Part shown: positions 1 to 6,626 of the stretch, piece by piece
How the letters are laid out: each line of letters begins with the position of its first letter
How positions within the stretch are numbered: position 1 is the stretch's first letter
Source of the DNA: Thermacetogenium sp. UBA5472
GTDB taxonomy: Bacteria > Bacillota > DSM-12270 > Thermacetogeniales > Thermacetogeniaceae
Assembly (NCBI GenBank): GCA_002426495.1
Contig: DIQC01000065.1
Span: 38,363 to 53,088 of the forward strand
Length of the DNA stretch: 14,726 nucleotides
Reading direction: 5' to 3'
Program-made: the position numbers and the translations under genes
The notes under the pieces: model-generated
Database searches by the model: none
Told to the model about the DNA's origin: nothing
The model's input: the letters and a program-made list of their open reading frames with translations, nothing else

Positions 1-1209
1 AAAAAGATCACCAGTGAGTTTGATGAGGGCATGGGGCTGAGGACAGCTATCTACAAACCATTTGCCCAGGCAGTGCCTGGCAAACCGGTTATCGATCCGG
101 AGCGCTGTCGAAAGATCACAAAGGACAGGTGCGGTATTTGCGCCAAGAATTGTCCTCGGGAGGCCATTAATTTTGATGACAAAGATAAAATTGTTGAGGA
201 TCGCTTCGGCGCGGTTGTAGTCGGTACCGGATTTGATCTCTGGGACTGGAAGGAGTCATACGGGGAATACGGCTATGGTAAATACCCTGATGTAATTACA
301 GGCCTTCAGTTCGAAAGGTTGGTCAACGCATCAGGTCCCACCGCAGGCAAGATCTTGAGGCCCTCCGATGGGAAAGAGCCAAAAAATGTGGTATTCATCA
401 AGTGTGTGGGCTCTAGGGATGACGCTAAAGGGAAGAAATACTGCTCCCGGGCCTGCTGTATGTATACGGCAAAGCATGCACATCAGGTGATCGAGAAGAT
501 CGAAGATGGCCAAGCTATTGTCTTTTACATGGACGTAAGGACACCAGGTAAGGCCTATGATGAGTTTTACCAGAGGACTGTCCATGAAGGTGCCCAATAT
601 GTAAGAGGACGGGTATCTCGCATCTACCAGTTGGGCGAAAAACTGGTGGTCTGTGGTGAGGACTCCTTATTGGGGAAACCGGTGCAGGTAGAAGCCGATA
701 TGGTGGTTTTGGCAACTGCTATGGTACCCAGTAGTGCTTCAAGCAGTGTTGGTCAGTTGTTTGGCTTATCGACCGATCCTGATGGCTGGTTTACAGAAGC
801 ACACCCCAAACTGAAACCTGTGGAAACCTTTACAGGTGGTGTTTATCTGGCGGGTTGCTGTCAGGGGCCTAAGGATATTCCTGATACTGTGGCTCAGGCC
901 AGTGCTGCCGCAGCCAAAGTGGCAGCGCTCTTTTCCAATGAGGAAATGGCTACAAGTCCCTTGATCACTGGTGTGAATGAGGCTGTTTGTTCAGGATGCG
1001 GTCTTTGTGTTGACATCTGTCCCTATAAGGCCATTGAACTTAAAACCATCGAAGATAGGCACCGCGGTGACCGCCAGGTGGCTTCCGTCAACAGCGGTCT
1101 CTGCCAGGGATGTGGAGCATGTACTGTGGCCTGTCGTGCCGGTGCAATTGACCTTAAAGGATTTACAAATGAGCAAGTATTAGCGGAGGTGGATGCCCTG
1201 TGTCTGTAG
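1..1209 (+). CDS. hdrA: Heterodisulfide reductase subunit A-like protein (HdrA), 5'-truncated by the window
   Basis: The frame is open from the first base, so the N-terminal part of the gene lies outside the window and the first ATG at 31 is internal. 402 residues are visible, whereas HdrA is usually about 650 or longer. HdrA is the FAD-containing core of Hdr complexes and the site of flavin-based electron bifurcation in methanogens. Visible landmarks, in window residues: a CGICAKNCP cysteine cluster at about 44, a GAVVVGTGFD dinucleotide-fold segment at about 70, the family-typical CSRACCMYTAKHA at 148-160, and two ferredoxin-type [4Fe-4S] motifs near the C terminus, CSGCGLCVDICP at 330 and CQGCGACTVACR at 368. 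The Cys at 148, which is selenocysteine in some HdrA proteins as far as I recall, is Cys here. The gene overlaps the next start by 10 bp, so translation is probably coupled. Confidence 0.93.
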   Translation, partial: KKITSEFDEGMGLRTAIYKPFAQAVPGKPVIDPERCRKITKDRCGICAKNCPREAINFDDKDKIVEDRFGAVVVGTGFDLWDWKESYGEYGYGKYPDVITGLQFERLVNASGPTAGKILRPSDGKEPKNVVFIKCVGSRDDAKGKKYCSRACCMYTAKHAHQVIEKIEDGQAIVFYMDVRTPGKAYDEFYQRTVHEGAQYVRGRVSRIYQLGEKLVVCGEDSLLGKPVQVEADMVVLATAMVPSSASSSVGQLFGLSTDPDGWFTEAHPKLKPVETFTGGVYLAGCCQGPKDIPDTVAQASAAAAKVAALFSNEEMATSPLITGVNEAVCSGCGLCVDICPYKAIELKTIEDRHRGDRQVASVNSGLCQGCGACTVACRAGAIDLKGFTNEQVLAEVDALCL

Positions 1210-1619
1210 ACACCAAGATAGTTGCTTTTTGCTGCAACTGGTGCGCATATGCGGGTGCAGACCTGGCTGGTTTGAACCGCATGCAGTACCCGCCGGATGT
1301 ACGCATCATCCGGGTTCCCTGTTCTGGGCGAATCAACCCCCAGTTTGTCTTCAAGGCATTTCAAAAGGGAGCCGATGGTGTACTGGTGGCCGGGTGACAC
1401 CCCGGCGACTGCTACTATGTTAGTGGCAATTACTTTGCAAGACGGCGTTTTTCTATGGTAACTAGGATGATGGAATATATTGGACTGGAGCCTGACCGCT
1501 TATTAGTCAAGTGGGTCTCCGGTTCTGAAGCCCAGAAGTTTGTGGATACAGTAGAGCAACTGACCACTCAGGTCCGGGCGCTGGGCCCCAACAGAAAGCT
1601 GAGGGAGCATTATGAATGA
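1200..1619 (+). CDS. mvhD: MvhD/FlxD-type [2Fe-2S] protein, probable selenoprotein (UGA read as Sec66)
   Basis: The GTG start at 1200 overlaps the end of hdrA. The frame meets TGA at 1395-1397, then continues open for 73 more codons to a TGA at 1617-1619, giving 139 residues. Residues before the UGA (FCCNWCAYAGADLAG, PCSGRINP, KGADGVLVAG) and after it (HPGDCYYVSGN, then a helical tail ending near LREHYE) together make one complete MvhD family protein. The UGA sits where most relatives have Cys in the GGCHPGDCHY motif. MvhD/FlxD is a small [2Fe-2S] subunit that relays electrons from a hydrogenase or NAD(P)H module into HdrA. VhuD, the methanogen homologue, is a known selenoprotein. A hairpin suited to a bacterial SECIS follows the UGA. 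The end overlaps the next gene by 8 bp. A nonsense mutation is the alternative, but the conserved downstream frame argues against it. Confidence 0.88.
1395..1430 (+). promoter_or_regulatory. In-frame UGA with candidate bacterial SECIS hairpin
   Basis: After the UGA at 1395-1397, TGCTACT (1410-1416) pairs with AGTGGCA (1422-1428), including one G-U pair, around a 5-nt loop ATGTT (1417-1421). Outside a C-A mismatch the stem can extend by A1408-U1429 and G1407-U1430. The loop contains GU, and its G lies 22 nt after the UGA, within the range usual for bacterial SECIS elements, which sit inside the coding sequence and bind SelB. The pairing is seen directly; the function is inferred. Confidence 0.65.
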
Positions 1620-2502
1620 GATAACCGGGTTGATGCGAACAAAAGCGAAGGAACTGCTGGAGAAAGGTGAAGTTGAAAGAGTTATCGGCTGGGAGAAGGG
1701 GATGTTCTTTTATTCAACACCTCCTGTGATCATCGATAAACCCGAAGATGCCGAGAAACTGGTATGGGATGACTTTGCTATTAACAACCTGGCCATCTAT
1801 CTGTTGGACAAGCCGAACAAGGATAGAAAGGTTGCCCTTTTTGTCAAAGGCTGCGATTCCCGGGGTGTGGTAAGGATGCTACAGGATAATCAGATCAAGA
1901 GGGAGAATATCTATCTGATCGGTATACCCTGCCCTGGTCTGAAAGATCCCAAAACAGCTGCCAGAGGATACTACAAGGATGCAGGCTCGGTGCCTGAGGC
2001 GAAGAAGTGTGAGGAATGCCGGCATCCCAATCCAGTCCTCTATGATGAAATTCTTGGCACACCAGTGGAAGAGCCCCAGGAGAAGGACAGGTTTGCTGAA
2101 GTAAATGAGCTAGAGAAAAAATCTGTGGATGAGAGGTATGCTTATTGGACGGCTCAGGCTGATAAATGCTTGCGCTGCTTTGCCTGCAGAAATGTCTGTC
2201 CGGCATGCAGCTGTCCGGATTGTATGTTTGACTGTACCAAACCACGCTGGTTGGATAAAGAAGTGAGTACTGAACAGAATCAATTTTTCCATATGATCCG
2301 GGTATGGCATGTTGCTGACCGCTGTATTGAATGTGGAGAGTGTGAACGCGTCTGTCCGGCAGGTCTGCCCCTGATGCAGCTTAACCGAAAATTAATCAAA
2401 GACATAAACGAGCTGTTCGGACCCTTTGAAGCAGGATTGGATCTCGAACAGAGGCCACCGCTTACTCACTATGAGACCGGTGACCCCGAAGAGTTTATGT
2501 AA
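1612..2502 (+). CDS. flxC: FlxC-like iron-sulfur protein (two [4Fe-4S] motifs, FrhB/FdhB-like N-terminal part)
   Basis: 296 residues. The N-terminal half has no cofactor motif I can name beyond the KGCDSRGVV segment at about 80 and nearby Cys pairs (IGIPCPG, KKCEECRHPNP), which recall the F420 hydrogenase/formate dehydrogenase beta-subunit (FrhB/FdhB) family. The C-terminal half carries Cys-rich ferredoxin motifs: CLRCFACRNVCPACSCPDC from residue 186 and CIECGECERVCPAG from 238. It probably relays electrons between the NAD(P)H module and MvhD/HdrA in the cytoplasm. In the flxABCD-hdr loci of sulfate reducers a two-cluster protein occupies this position beside flxD, which is why I use the name. 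The exact B versus C assignment is from memory. The ATG overlaps the end of mvhD by 8 bp, and the start is preceded by GAGGGAG at 1601-1607. Confidence 0.8.
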   Translation: MNEITGLMRTKAKELLEKGEVERVIGWEKGMFFYSTPPVIIDKPEDAEKLVWDDFAINNLAIYLLDKPNKDRKVALFVKGCDSRGVVRMLQDNQIKRENIYLIGIPCPGLKDPKTAARGYYKDAGSVPEAKKCEECRHPNPVLYDEILGTPVEEPQEKDRFAEVNELEKKSVDERYAYWTAQADKCLRCFACRNVCPACSCPDCMFDCTKPRWLDKEVSTEQNQFFHMIRVWHVADRCIECGECERVCPAGLPLMQLNRKLIKDINELFGPFEAGLDLEQRPPLTHYETGDPEEFM

Positions 2503-2529
2503 GATATGGTGCAAGGAGGTGGTTTTTAG

Positions 2530-3531
2530 ATGAAAGCTGTTTCTAAAGATAAGCTTCCCGCGCTGCTGGAGGAGTTGGCCAAAGAGGGGACTGTATATGT
2601 ACCGTGCAGTTCAGGAGATATGAGCAAGTTTGTTCCCTGGGCAAAGGATGTCGAGGTTGACCTGGAACATAATCCAACATTGTCTCCTAAAGAGGTTCTC
2701 TTTCCACAGACGGAAGTGATATATAACTATAAGTTCGGGGACGAAAACACCGTGGAAGTTCCACCCCCTGGCAGCGAAAAGCTCATTGTCTTCGGGGCGC
2801 GCCCTTGTGACGTCCAGGCCATCATGTGTTTTGATGAGGTTTTTCTGACCAGGACCTATGTTGACAATTACTATAAGGAAAAAAGAGATCGTTTAGTGAT
2901 CATCTCACTGGGATGCACTACGGCTGAGGATACCTGTTTCTGTAAGTATATGGGGGTCAACCCTGCGGAAGCCGAAGGTGCTGATATCGCTCTCTTTGAC
3001 CTTGATGGAGAGTACGGTTTTGAGGCAAAAACAGATAAAGGCAAAGAGATACTAAACAAGATAGCAGGGCAGTTAAGTGACAGCAGCAAACAGAAGCCAG
3101 GGGAACCTACCTTCTCGATGCAGGTAAAAACCGATGGTGTTGTAGAAAAACTACAGCAGATGTTTGAACACCCCATCTGGGAAAAGGTTTCTGAACAGTG
3201 CATTGGCTGTAACACCTGTGCTTTCCTCTGTCCTTCCTGTCACTGTTTTGATATCAACTGCAAAAATCCAAAGGCCACGGAAGGATTAAAATATCGCACC
3301 TGGGACTCCTGCTGTGGAAAGGATTATGCGCTGATGGCCGGCGGTCATGATGTCAGGCCTTCCAAAGTGGAGAGGATCCGTAACAGATACCTCCATAAGC
3401 TGCAGTTCTTCCAGGAGCGCTATGGGATGTTCCTCTGTACCGGATGTGGGCGCTGTCTGCGTGAGTGTCCGGTAGGGTTGAATATCGCCGACTTTATTAA
3501 CCAGTTGGAGGAGGTGACCGTAGATGCCTAG
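2530..3531 (+). CDS. flxB: FlxB-like iron-sulfur protein (AsrA/4Fe-4S dicluster family)
   Basis: 333 residues, with a very strong Shine-Dalgarno AAGGAGGTGG at 2514-2523. It resembles subunit A of anaerobic sulfite reductase and related [4Fe-4S] proteins (GARPCDVQAI at about 95-104, LGCTTAEDTCFCKYMG near residues 127-142). Two C-terminal cluster motifs are visible: CIGCNTCAFLCPSCHC from Cys224 and CTGCGRCLRECPVG from Cys303. The first has additional nearby Cys residues (FDINC, DSCCG). The likely role is transfer of NAD(P)H-derived electrons from the downstream flavin subunit towards FlxC, MvhD and HdrA. It overlaps the next gene by 8 bp, as expected for subunits made in fixed ratio. It could equally be called AsrA, but no siroheme sulfite reductase subunit AsrC follows, and the mvhD/hdrA context favours Flx. 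Confidence 0.82.
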   Translation: MKAVSKDKLPALLEELAKEGTVYVPCSSGDMSKFVPWAKDVEVDLEHNPTLSPKEVLFPQTEVIYNYKFGDENTVEVPPPGSEKLIVFGARPCDVQAIMCFDEVFLTRTYVDNYYKEKRDRLVIISLGCTTAEDTCFCKYMGVNPAEAEGADIALFDLDGEYGFEAKTDKGKEILNKIAGQLSDSSKQKPGEPTFSMQVKTDGVVEKLQQMFEHPIWEKVSEQCIGCNTCAFLCPSCHCFDINCKNPKATEGLKYRTWDSCCGKDYALMAGGHDVRPSKVERIRNRYLHKLQFFQERYGMFLCTGCGRCLRECPVGLNIADFINQLEEVTVDA

Positions 3532-4345
3532 TGAACAGCCACTTTTGCCTGAAATGGCTACGATCACAAAAATCATAGAAGAAACGCCAGACGTTAAAAC
3601 ATTCCATGTCTCTACTGCAAATGGGAAGCCCTTTACCCCTAAGCCAGGACAGTTGGCGATGCTTTCCGTGGTTCCTTCAGGAGAGGCCATGTTCTCTATC
3701 ACCTGGCAGGGGGATGACTATCTGGAGTTCAGCATTAAAAGGGTCGGTGTGATGACCGATGCCCTTCACGAACTAGAGGTAGGCGCGTCTGTAGGTGTGC
3801 GTGGCCCTTACGGTAACAACTTTCCAGTGGAAATAATGAAGGGGAAAGACATATTCTTTATCGGCGGCGGTATCGGCCTGGCACCTCTCAGGTCTTTGAT
3901 CAATTACTGTGTCGTCAATAGAGATGATTTCGGTCATTTGGATGTGCTGTATGGTTCCAGGTCTCCGGCAGATCTGGTATTTAAGTATGACCTATTTGAA
4001 AACTGGCCGAAGGTAAAGGATATGGATGTTTATGTGACAGTTGATCGTGGAGATGATGATTGGGACGGCAAGGTAGGGTTTGTACCTGCCTATCTGGAGG
4101 AATTGAAACCCTCACCAAAAGGAAAGATTGCAGTAACCTGCGGCCCACCGATCATGATTAAATTCGTACTGCAGGCCTTAGAAAAACTGGGCTTCAGTGA
4201 TGAGCAGGTGATCACCACACTGGAAATGCGCATGAAGTGCGGTATTGGTAAGTGCGGGCGCTGTAATATCGGCAGTAAATTTATCTGCCTGGATGGCCCG
4301 GTCTTCAGCCTGGCAGAACTCAGAGACCTGCCGCCAGAGTGGTAA
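3524..4345 (+). CDS. flxA: FlxA-like FAD/NAD(P)H-binding oxidoreductase with C-terminal [2Fe-2S] (PyrK/AsrB family)
   Basis: 273 residues, ATG at 3524 with GGAGGAGGTG at 3507-3516. The layout is that of ferredoxin-NADP reductase-like electron-transfer subunits such as PyrK and AsrB. There is an N-terminal FAD-binding beta-barrel (about 10-105; the flavin segment reads EAMFSIT rather than the usual RxYS), then a nucleotide-binding domain with GGGIGLAPLRS at 114-124. A GPP motif (CGPPIM, about 205-210) follows. The C-terminal [2Fe-2S] site is C239-X4-C244-X2-C247-X7-C255. It should oxidise NADH or NADPH and feed the iron-sulfur chain FlxB-FlxC-MvhD to HdrA. It is the last gene of the operon; a strong terminator begins 31 bp after the stop. 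Cofactor preference cannot be judged by eye. Confidence 0.85.
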   Translation: MPSEQPLLPEMATITKIIEETPDVKTFHVSTANGKPFTPKPGQLAMLSVVPSGEAMFSITWQGDDYLEFSIKRVGVMTDALHELEVGASVGVRGPYGNNFPVEIMKGKDIFFIGGGIGLAPLRSLINYCVVNRDDFGHLDVLYGSRSPADLVFKYDLFENWPKVKDMDVYVTVDRGDDDWDGKVGFVPAYLEELKPSPKGKIAVTCGPPIMIKFVLQALEKLGFSDEQVITTLEMRMKCGIGKCGRCNIGSKFICLDGPVFSLAELRDLPPEW

Positions 4346-4375
4346 AGATACCCATACAACCTAATTTCTAAAAAT

Positions 4376-4410
4376 ATCGGCATAGTCGTAATTCGGCTAT
4401 GCCGATTTTT
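4376..4410 (+). terminator. Intrinsic terminator of the hdr-flx operon
   Basis: A perfect 10-bp stem, ATCGGCATAG (4376-4385) with CTATGCCGAT (4397-4406), has an 11-nt loop and runs into TTTTT. An A-run precedes it, so it might also work on the opposite strand, though no gene is seen converging on it. Confidence 0.88.
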
Positions 4411-4505
4411 CATCGGAACCATATCAATAGTTCAGGCTTGATCAACGCAAATTTATCCTGACAGGGAAGGATAACTCAGGAAGATGTCGAATAAATAAAA
4501 CATAC

Positions 4506-4531
4506 TCGTTATATTTTGATCAGAATAACGA
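4506..4531. promoter_or_regulatory. Operator palindrome 1, ModE-box-like
   Basis: TCGTTAT (4506-4512) and ATAACGA (4525-4531) form a 7-bp inverted repeat around a 12-nt centre. The half-sites and total length match my recollection of the E. coli ModE site upstream of modA (CGTTATATT on the left, CATAACG on the right, 24 bp overall). The same element recurs 76 bp downstream. Confidence 0.65.
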
Positions 4532-4580
4532 CAGGGAGCTGTCTTTCAAAGAGAAATATGTCAGTCTAATTTTTTCTGTG

Positions 4581-4608
4581 TTCGTTATTCTTTGATTAGA
4601 ATAACGAA
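4581..4608. promoter_or_regulatory. Operator palindrome 2, ModE-box-like
   Basis: A perfect 10-bp inverted repeat, TTCGTTATTC (4581-4590) and GAATAACGAA (4599-4608), with an 8-nt centre TTTGATTA. It aligns with operator 1 with the same half-site spacing and a shared TTTGAT core. The 76-bp offset between copies is about seven helical turns, which suits cooperative binding of dimers and possible looping. No T-tract follows, so a terminator is unlikely. Confidence 0.68.
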
Positions 4609-4639
4609 ATGTTTGCTGGACAACTTCATTTGCTGTCAG

Positions 4640-4702
4640 TCTTGCGGTGCTAGGTTCTTAATGGCAGAGGGATGACCGGGGGTGATAGAACCTGATGCAA
4701 GG
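4640..4702 (+). promoter_or_regulatory. Foldable 5' leader, possible riboswitch
   Basis: Nested pairings are visible: TCTTGC (4640-4645) with GCAAGG (4697-4702), and inside it AGGTTCT (4652-4658) with AGAACCT (4687-4693). They enclose a G-rich apical segment (4659-4686). The leader lies between the operators and the importer start. A molybdenum or tungsten cofactor riboswitch (Rfam Moco_RNA_motif) would fit the context, but I cannot match its consensus by eye. It does not show a cobalamin-riboswitch B12 box. Confidence 0.35.
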
Positions 4703-4773
4703 CTTGTGTTCAGGGGGTCTATAAATTATTAGCCCCAGGTCGTTAATTCTTACTTTTGATTGGTGGGAAAACA

Positions 4774-5787
4774 TTGGAACAATCTAAGAGGAACACTTTC
4801 ATCATTATAGGTTTGGGAGTTCTGTTGATCATTACAATCATAATTTCCTTTCAGCTGGGACGTTATCCAATCCCTACCAAAGAAGTGCTGGGAATTGCGC
4901 TGTCGAAATTATTTCCCTTCGAGCCATTTTGGACAGACCGGGTGGAAATGGTTTTGATCAATATACGTTTGCCCCGTATTGTTTTAGCCTGTCTGGTAGG
5001 TTGCTGCCTGTCTGCTGCAGGGGCGGCCTATCAGGGAGTTTTTCAAAATCCTATGGCAGCTCCGGATATTTTAGGAGCTTCTGCAGGCGCAGCTTTTGGT
5101 GCCGCCCTTGCTATCTATAATTATGGAAGCAACTTGATGCTCACCATCAGTGCCTTTTTCTTCAGCCTGTTAACGGTGTCTTTAGTCTATTTAATCAGCA
5201 GGAGAGTCAAGGGCAATAGAATATTGGGATTGATTCTGTCGGGGATTATAGTCGGTTCCCTTTTTTCCGCTGCTACATCATTTATCAAGTTAGTCGCCGA
5301 CCCTAATGAACAGCTTCCCGCAATAACCTATTGGCTGATGGGCAGTTTGGCCGGAGCAAAGATCGGCGATATAAAATTTGTGATCATACCTATGTTCGTT
5401 GGACTTGTTCCTTTAATTCTTCTCAGGTGGCGCATGAATGTACTCACCATGGGAGATGACGAGGCCAAGACTATGGGAGTCAATACTAATCAAATCAGGT
5501 TTATTGTCATTATCTGTTCTACCCTGGTCACAGCAGCCAGTGTATCAGTCAGCGGCATGATTGGCTGGGTGGGCTTGGTTATCCCTCATTTATCTAGAAA
5601 ACTTGTAGGGAACAATTATAACCATCTGATGCCTGCCTCCATTTTGTTTGGCGCCATTTTTCTGCTGCTGGTGGATAACGTCTCCAGGAATCTTCTTACC
5701 ACAGAGATCCCCCTGGGTATACTGACTGCCTTTATCGGAGCTCCATTTTTCATCTATTTAATTACAAGGGAGGATGAGACCTCTTGA
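4774..5787 (+). CDS. FecCD/BtuC-type ABC transporter permease (probable molybdate/tungstate importer, MolB-like)
   Basis: I prefer TTG at 4774, preceded by GGTGGG (4762-4767) with 6-nt spacing, giving about 337 residues. An upstream TTG at 4756 in the same frame would add six residues but has no ribosome binding site. The protein is strongly hydrophobic, with roughly ten membrane segments as in BtuC, FecCD and MolB. Family landmarks are AAGAAYQGVFQNPMAAPDIL followed by GASAG, GLILSGIIVGSLFSA, SGMIGWVGLVIPHLSR (the ATPase-contacting loop near the C terminus) and a final EIPLGILTAFIGAPFF segment. As a homodimer it would form the channel of a class III importer. The family carries iron-siderophores, cobalamin, haem or molybdate; the ModE-like operators upstream favour molybdate or tungstate. 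Its stop overlaps the next start. Confidence 0.9.
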   Translation: MEQSKRNTFIIIGLGVLLIITIIISFQLGRYPIPTKEVLGIALSKLFPFEPFWTDRVEMVLINIRLPRIVLACLVGCCLSAAGAAYQGVFQNPMAAPDILGASAGAAFGAALAIYNYGSNLMLTISAFFFSLLTVSLVYLISRRVKGNRILGLILSGIIVGSLFSAATSFIKLVADPNEQLPAITYWLMGSLAGAKIGDIKFVIIPMFVGLVPLILLRWRMNVLTMGDDEAKTMGVNTNQIRFIVIICSTLVTAASVSVSGMIGWVGLVIPHLSRKLVGNNYNHLMPASILFGAIFLLLVDNVSRNLLTTEIPLGILTAFIGAPFFIYLITREDETS

Positions 5788-6602
5788 GTATTCAAGTATC
5801 AGGTCTTAGTTTCAGCTATGGGGAAAACCAGGTTCTCGATCATGTTAATTTTACGGCGCAGGATAATCAATTATTATCTATTTTAGGCCCTAATGGGGTA
5901 GGGAAAACCACTCTGTTCCGTTGTATCCTGGGCTTACTCAATGGCTATCAGGGCCAAATACTGCTGGATGGCACTGATATCGAGGGTCTGGGTATTGAGG
6001 AAAGGGCAAAGCTCATTGCCTATATACCCCAATCTCACTATCCGGCATTTAATTACAGTGTGTTTGATATGGTGCTCATGGGCACATCTGTCCAGGTTTC
6101 CGCTTTTTCCCTTCCAGGCAAAAAGCAAAAATGGCTTGTGGAGACAGCATTGAACAGACTGGGGATCAACCATCTGAAAAACCGGGGATTCACCAGAATA
6201 AGCGGTGGTGAGAAACAGCTTGTTTTATTGGCGCGGGCCCTGGTACAGGAGGCCAAAATCCTCATTATGGATGAACCTACCTCAAATTTAGATTTCGGCA
6301 ACCAGGTGCGTGTTCTGACAGAAATCAAGTCTCTGGCAAAAGAGGGCTATACCATTGTCCAATCGACCCATAACCCTGACCAGACATTTCTGTTTTCAGA
6401 TAGAGTGTTGGCCATGAAGGAGGGAAAGGTCCTAGCCTCGGGTACACCCGGGGAAATTTTCACGGCAGATTTGATTCATAGCCTATATGGAGTGGATGTG
6501 GAAATGGAGAGTCTTTACCATGATCAAGCAAGGGTATGTATTCCTAAAGGTGTAGTGGAAGAGGAGAGGGAAAAGGAGCATCTCTATCAGTTCTGCTCAT
6601 GA
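5784..6602 (+). CDS. ABC transporter ATP-binding protein of the FecE/BtuD/MolC type
   Basis: 272 residues, TTG start overlapping the permease stop, with AAGGGAGG at 5766-5773. All nucleotide-binding motifs are intact: Walker A GPNGVGKTT (35-43), Q-loop at Gln83, signature SGGEKQ (140-145), Walker B ILIMDE (159-164) followed by PTSNLD (165-170), and switch His196. It powers import through the upstream permease at the cytoplasmic face. The overlap implies translational coupling. The acidic C-terminal tail (EEEREKE, about 259-265) lies beyond the catalytic core and has no clear motif. Family assignment to the iron-complex/molybdate group comes from the permease partner and overall sequence; cargo cannot be read from the ATPase. 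Confidence 0.93.
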   Translation: MSIQVSGLSFSYGENQVLDHVNFTAQDNQLLSILGPNGVGKTTLFRCILGLLNGYQGQILLDGTDIEGLGIEERAKLIAYIPQSHYPAFNYSVFDMVLMGTSVQVSAFSLPGKKQKWLVETALNRLGINHLKNRGFTRISGGEKQLVLLARALVQEAKILIMDEPTSNLDFGNQVRVLTEIKSLAKEGYTIVQSTHNPDQTFLFSDRVLAMKEGKVLASGTPGEIFTADLIHSLYGVDVEMESLYHDQARVCIPKGVVEEEREKEHLYQFCS

Positions 6603-6626
6603 TTTAGTAATAAGGGGGAAGATTCA

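Larger units (their letters stand above)
4411..4773 (+). other. Gene-free control region of the ABC importer operon
   Basis: About 360 bp without a credible ORF. From left to right it holds a 7-bp hairpin TTATCCT/AGGATAA (4453-4474), two near-identical operator palindromes (4506-4531 and 4581-4608), and a foldable leader (4640-4702). No textbook promoter stands out. TTGTGT (4704-4709) and TATTAG (4727-4732), 17 nt apart, are a weak candidate, and TATATT at 4510-4515 inside operator 1 is another. Confidence 0.6.

Noticed and set aside
1395..1397. Premature stop making mvhD a pseudogene
   Set aside because: The same frame continues with conserved family residues and ends in a tight overlap with the next gene; Sec at a conserved Cys position explains it better.
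1023..1400. Minus-strand frame of 125 codons over hdrA and mvhD
   Set aside because: Antisense shadow of two confidently assigned genes with no start signal.
1193..1423. Overlapping + strand frame of 76 codons across mvhD
   Set aside because: It is a shifted frame of the real gene, has no family resemblance and no ribosome binding site.
4640..4773. Cobalamin riboswitch, given the BtuC-like permease
   Set aside because: No B12-box-like sequence is visible, and the operators look like ModE boxes.
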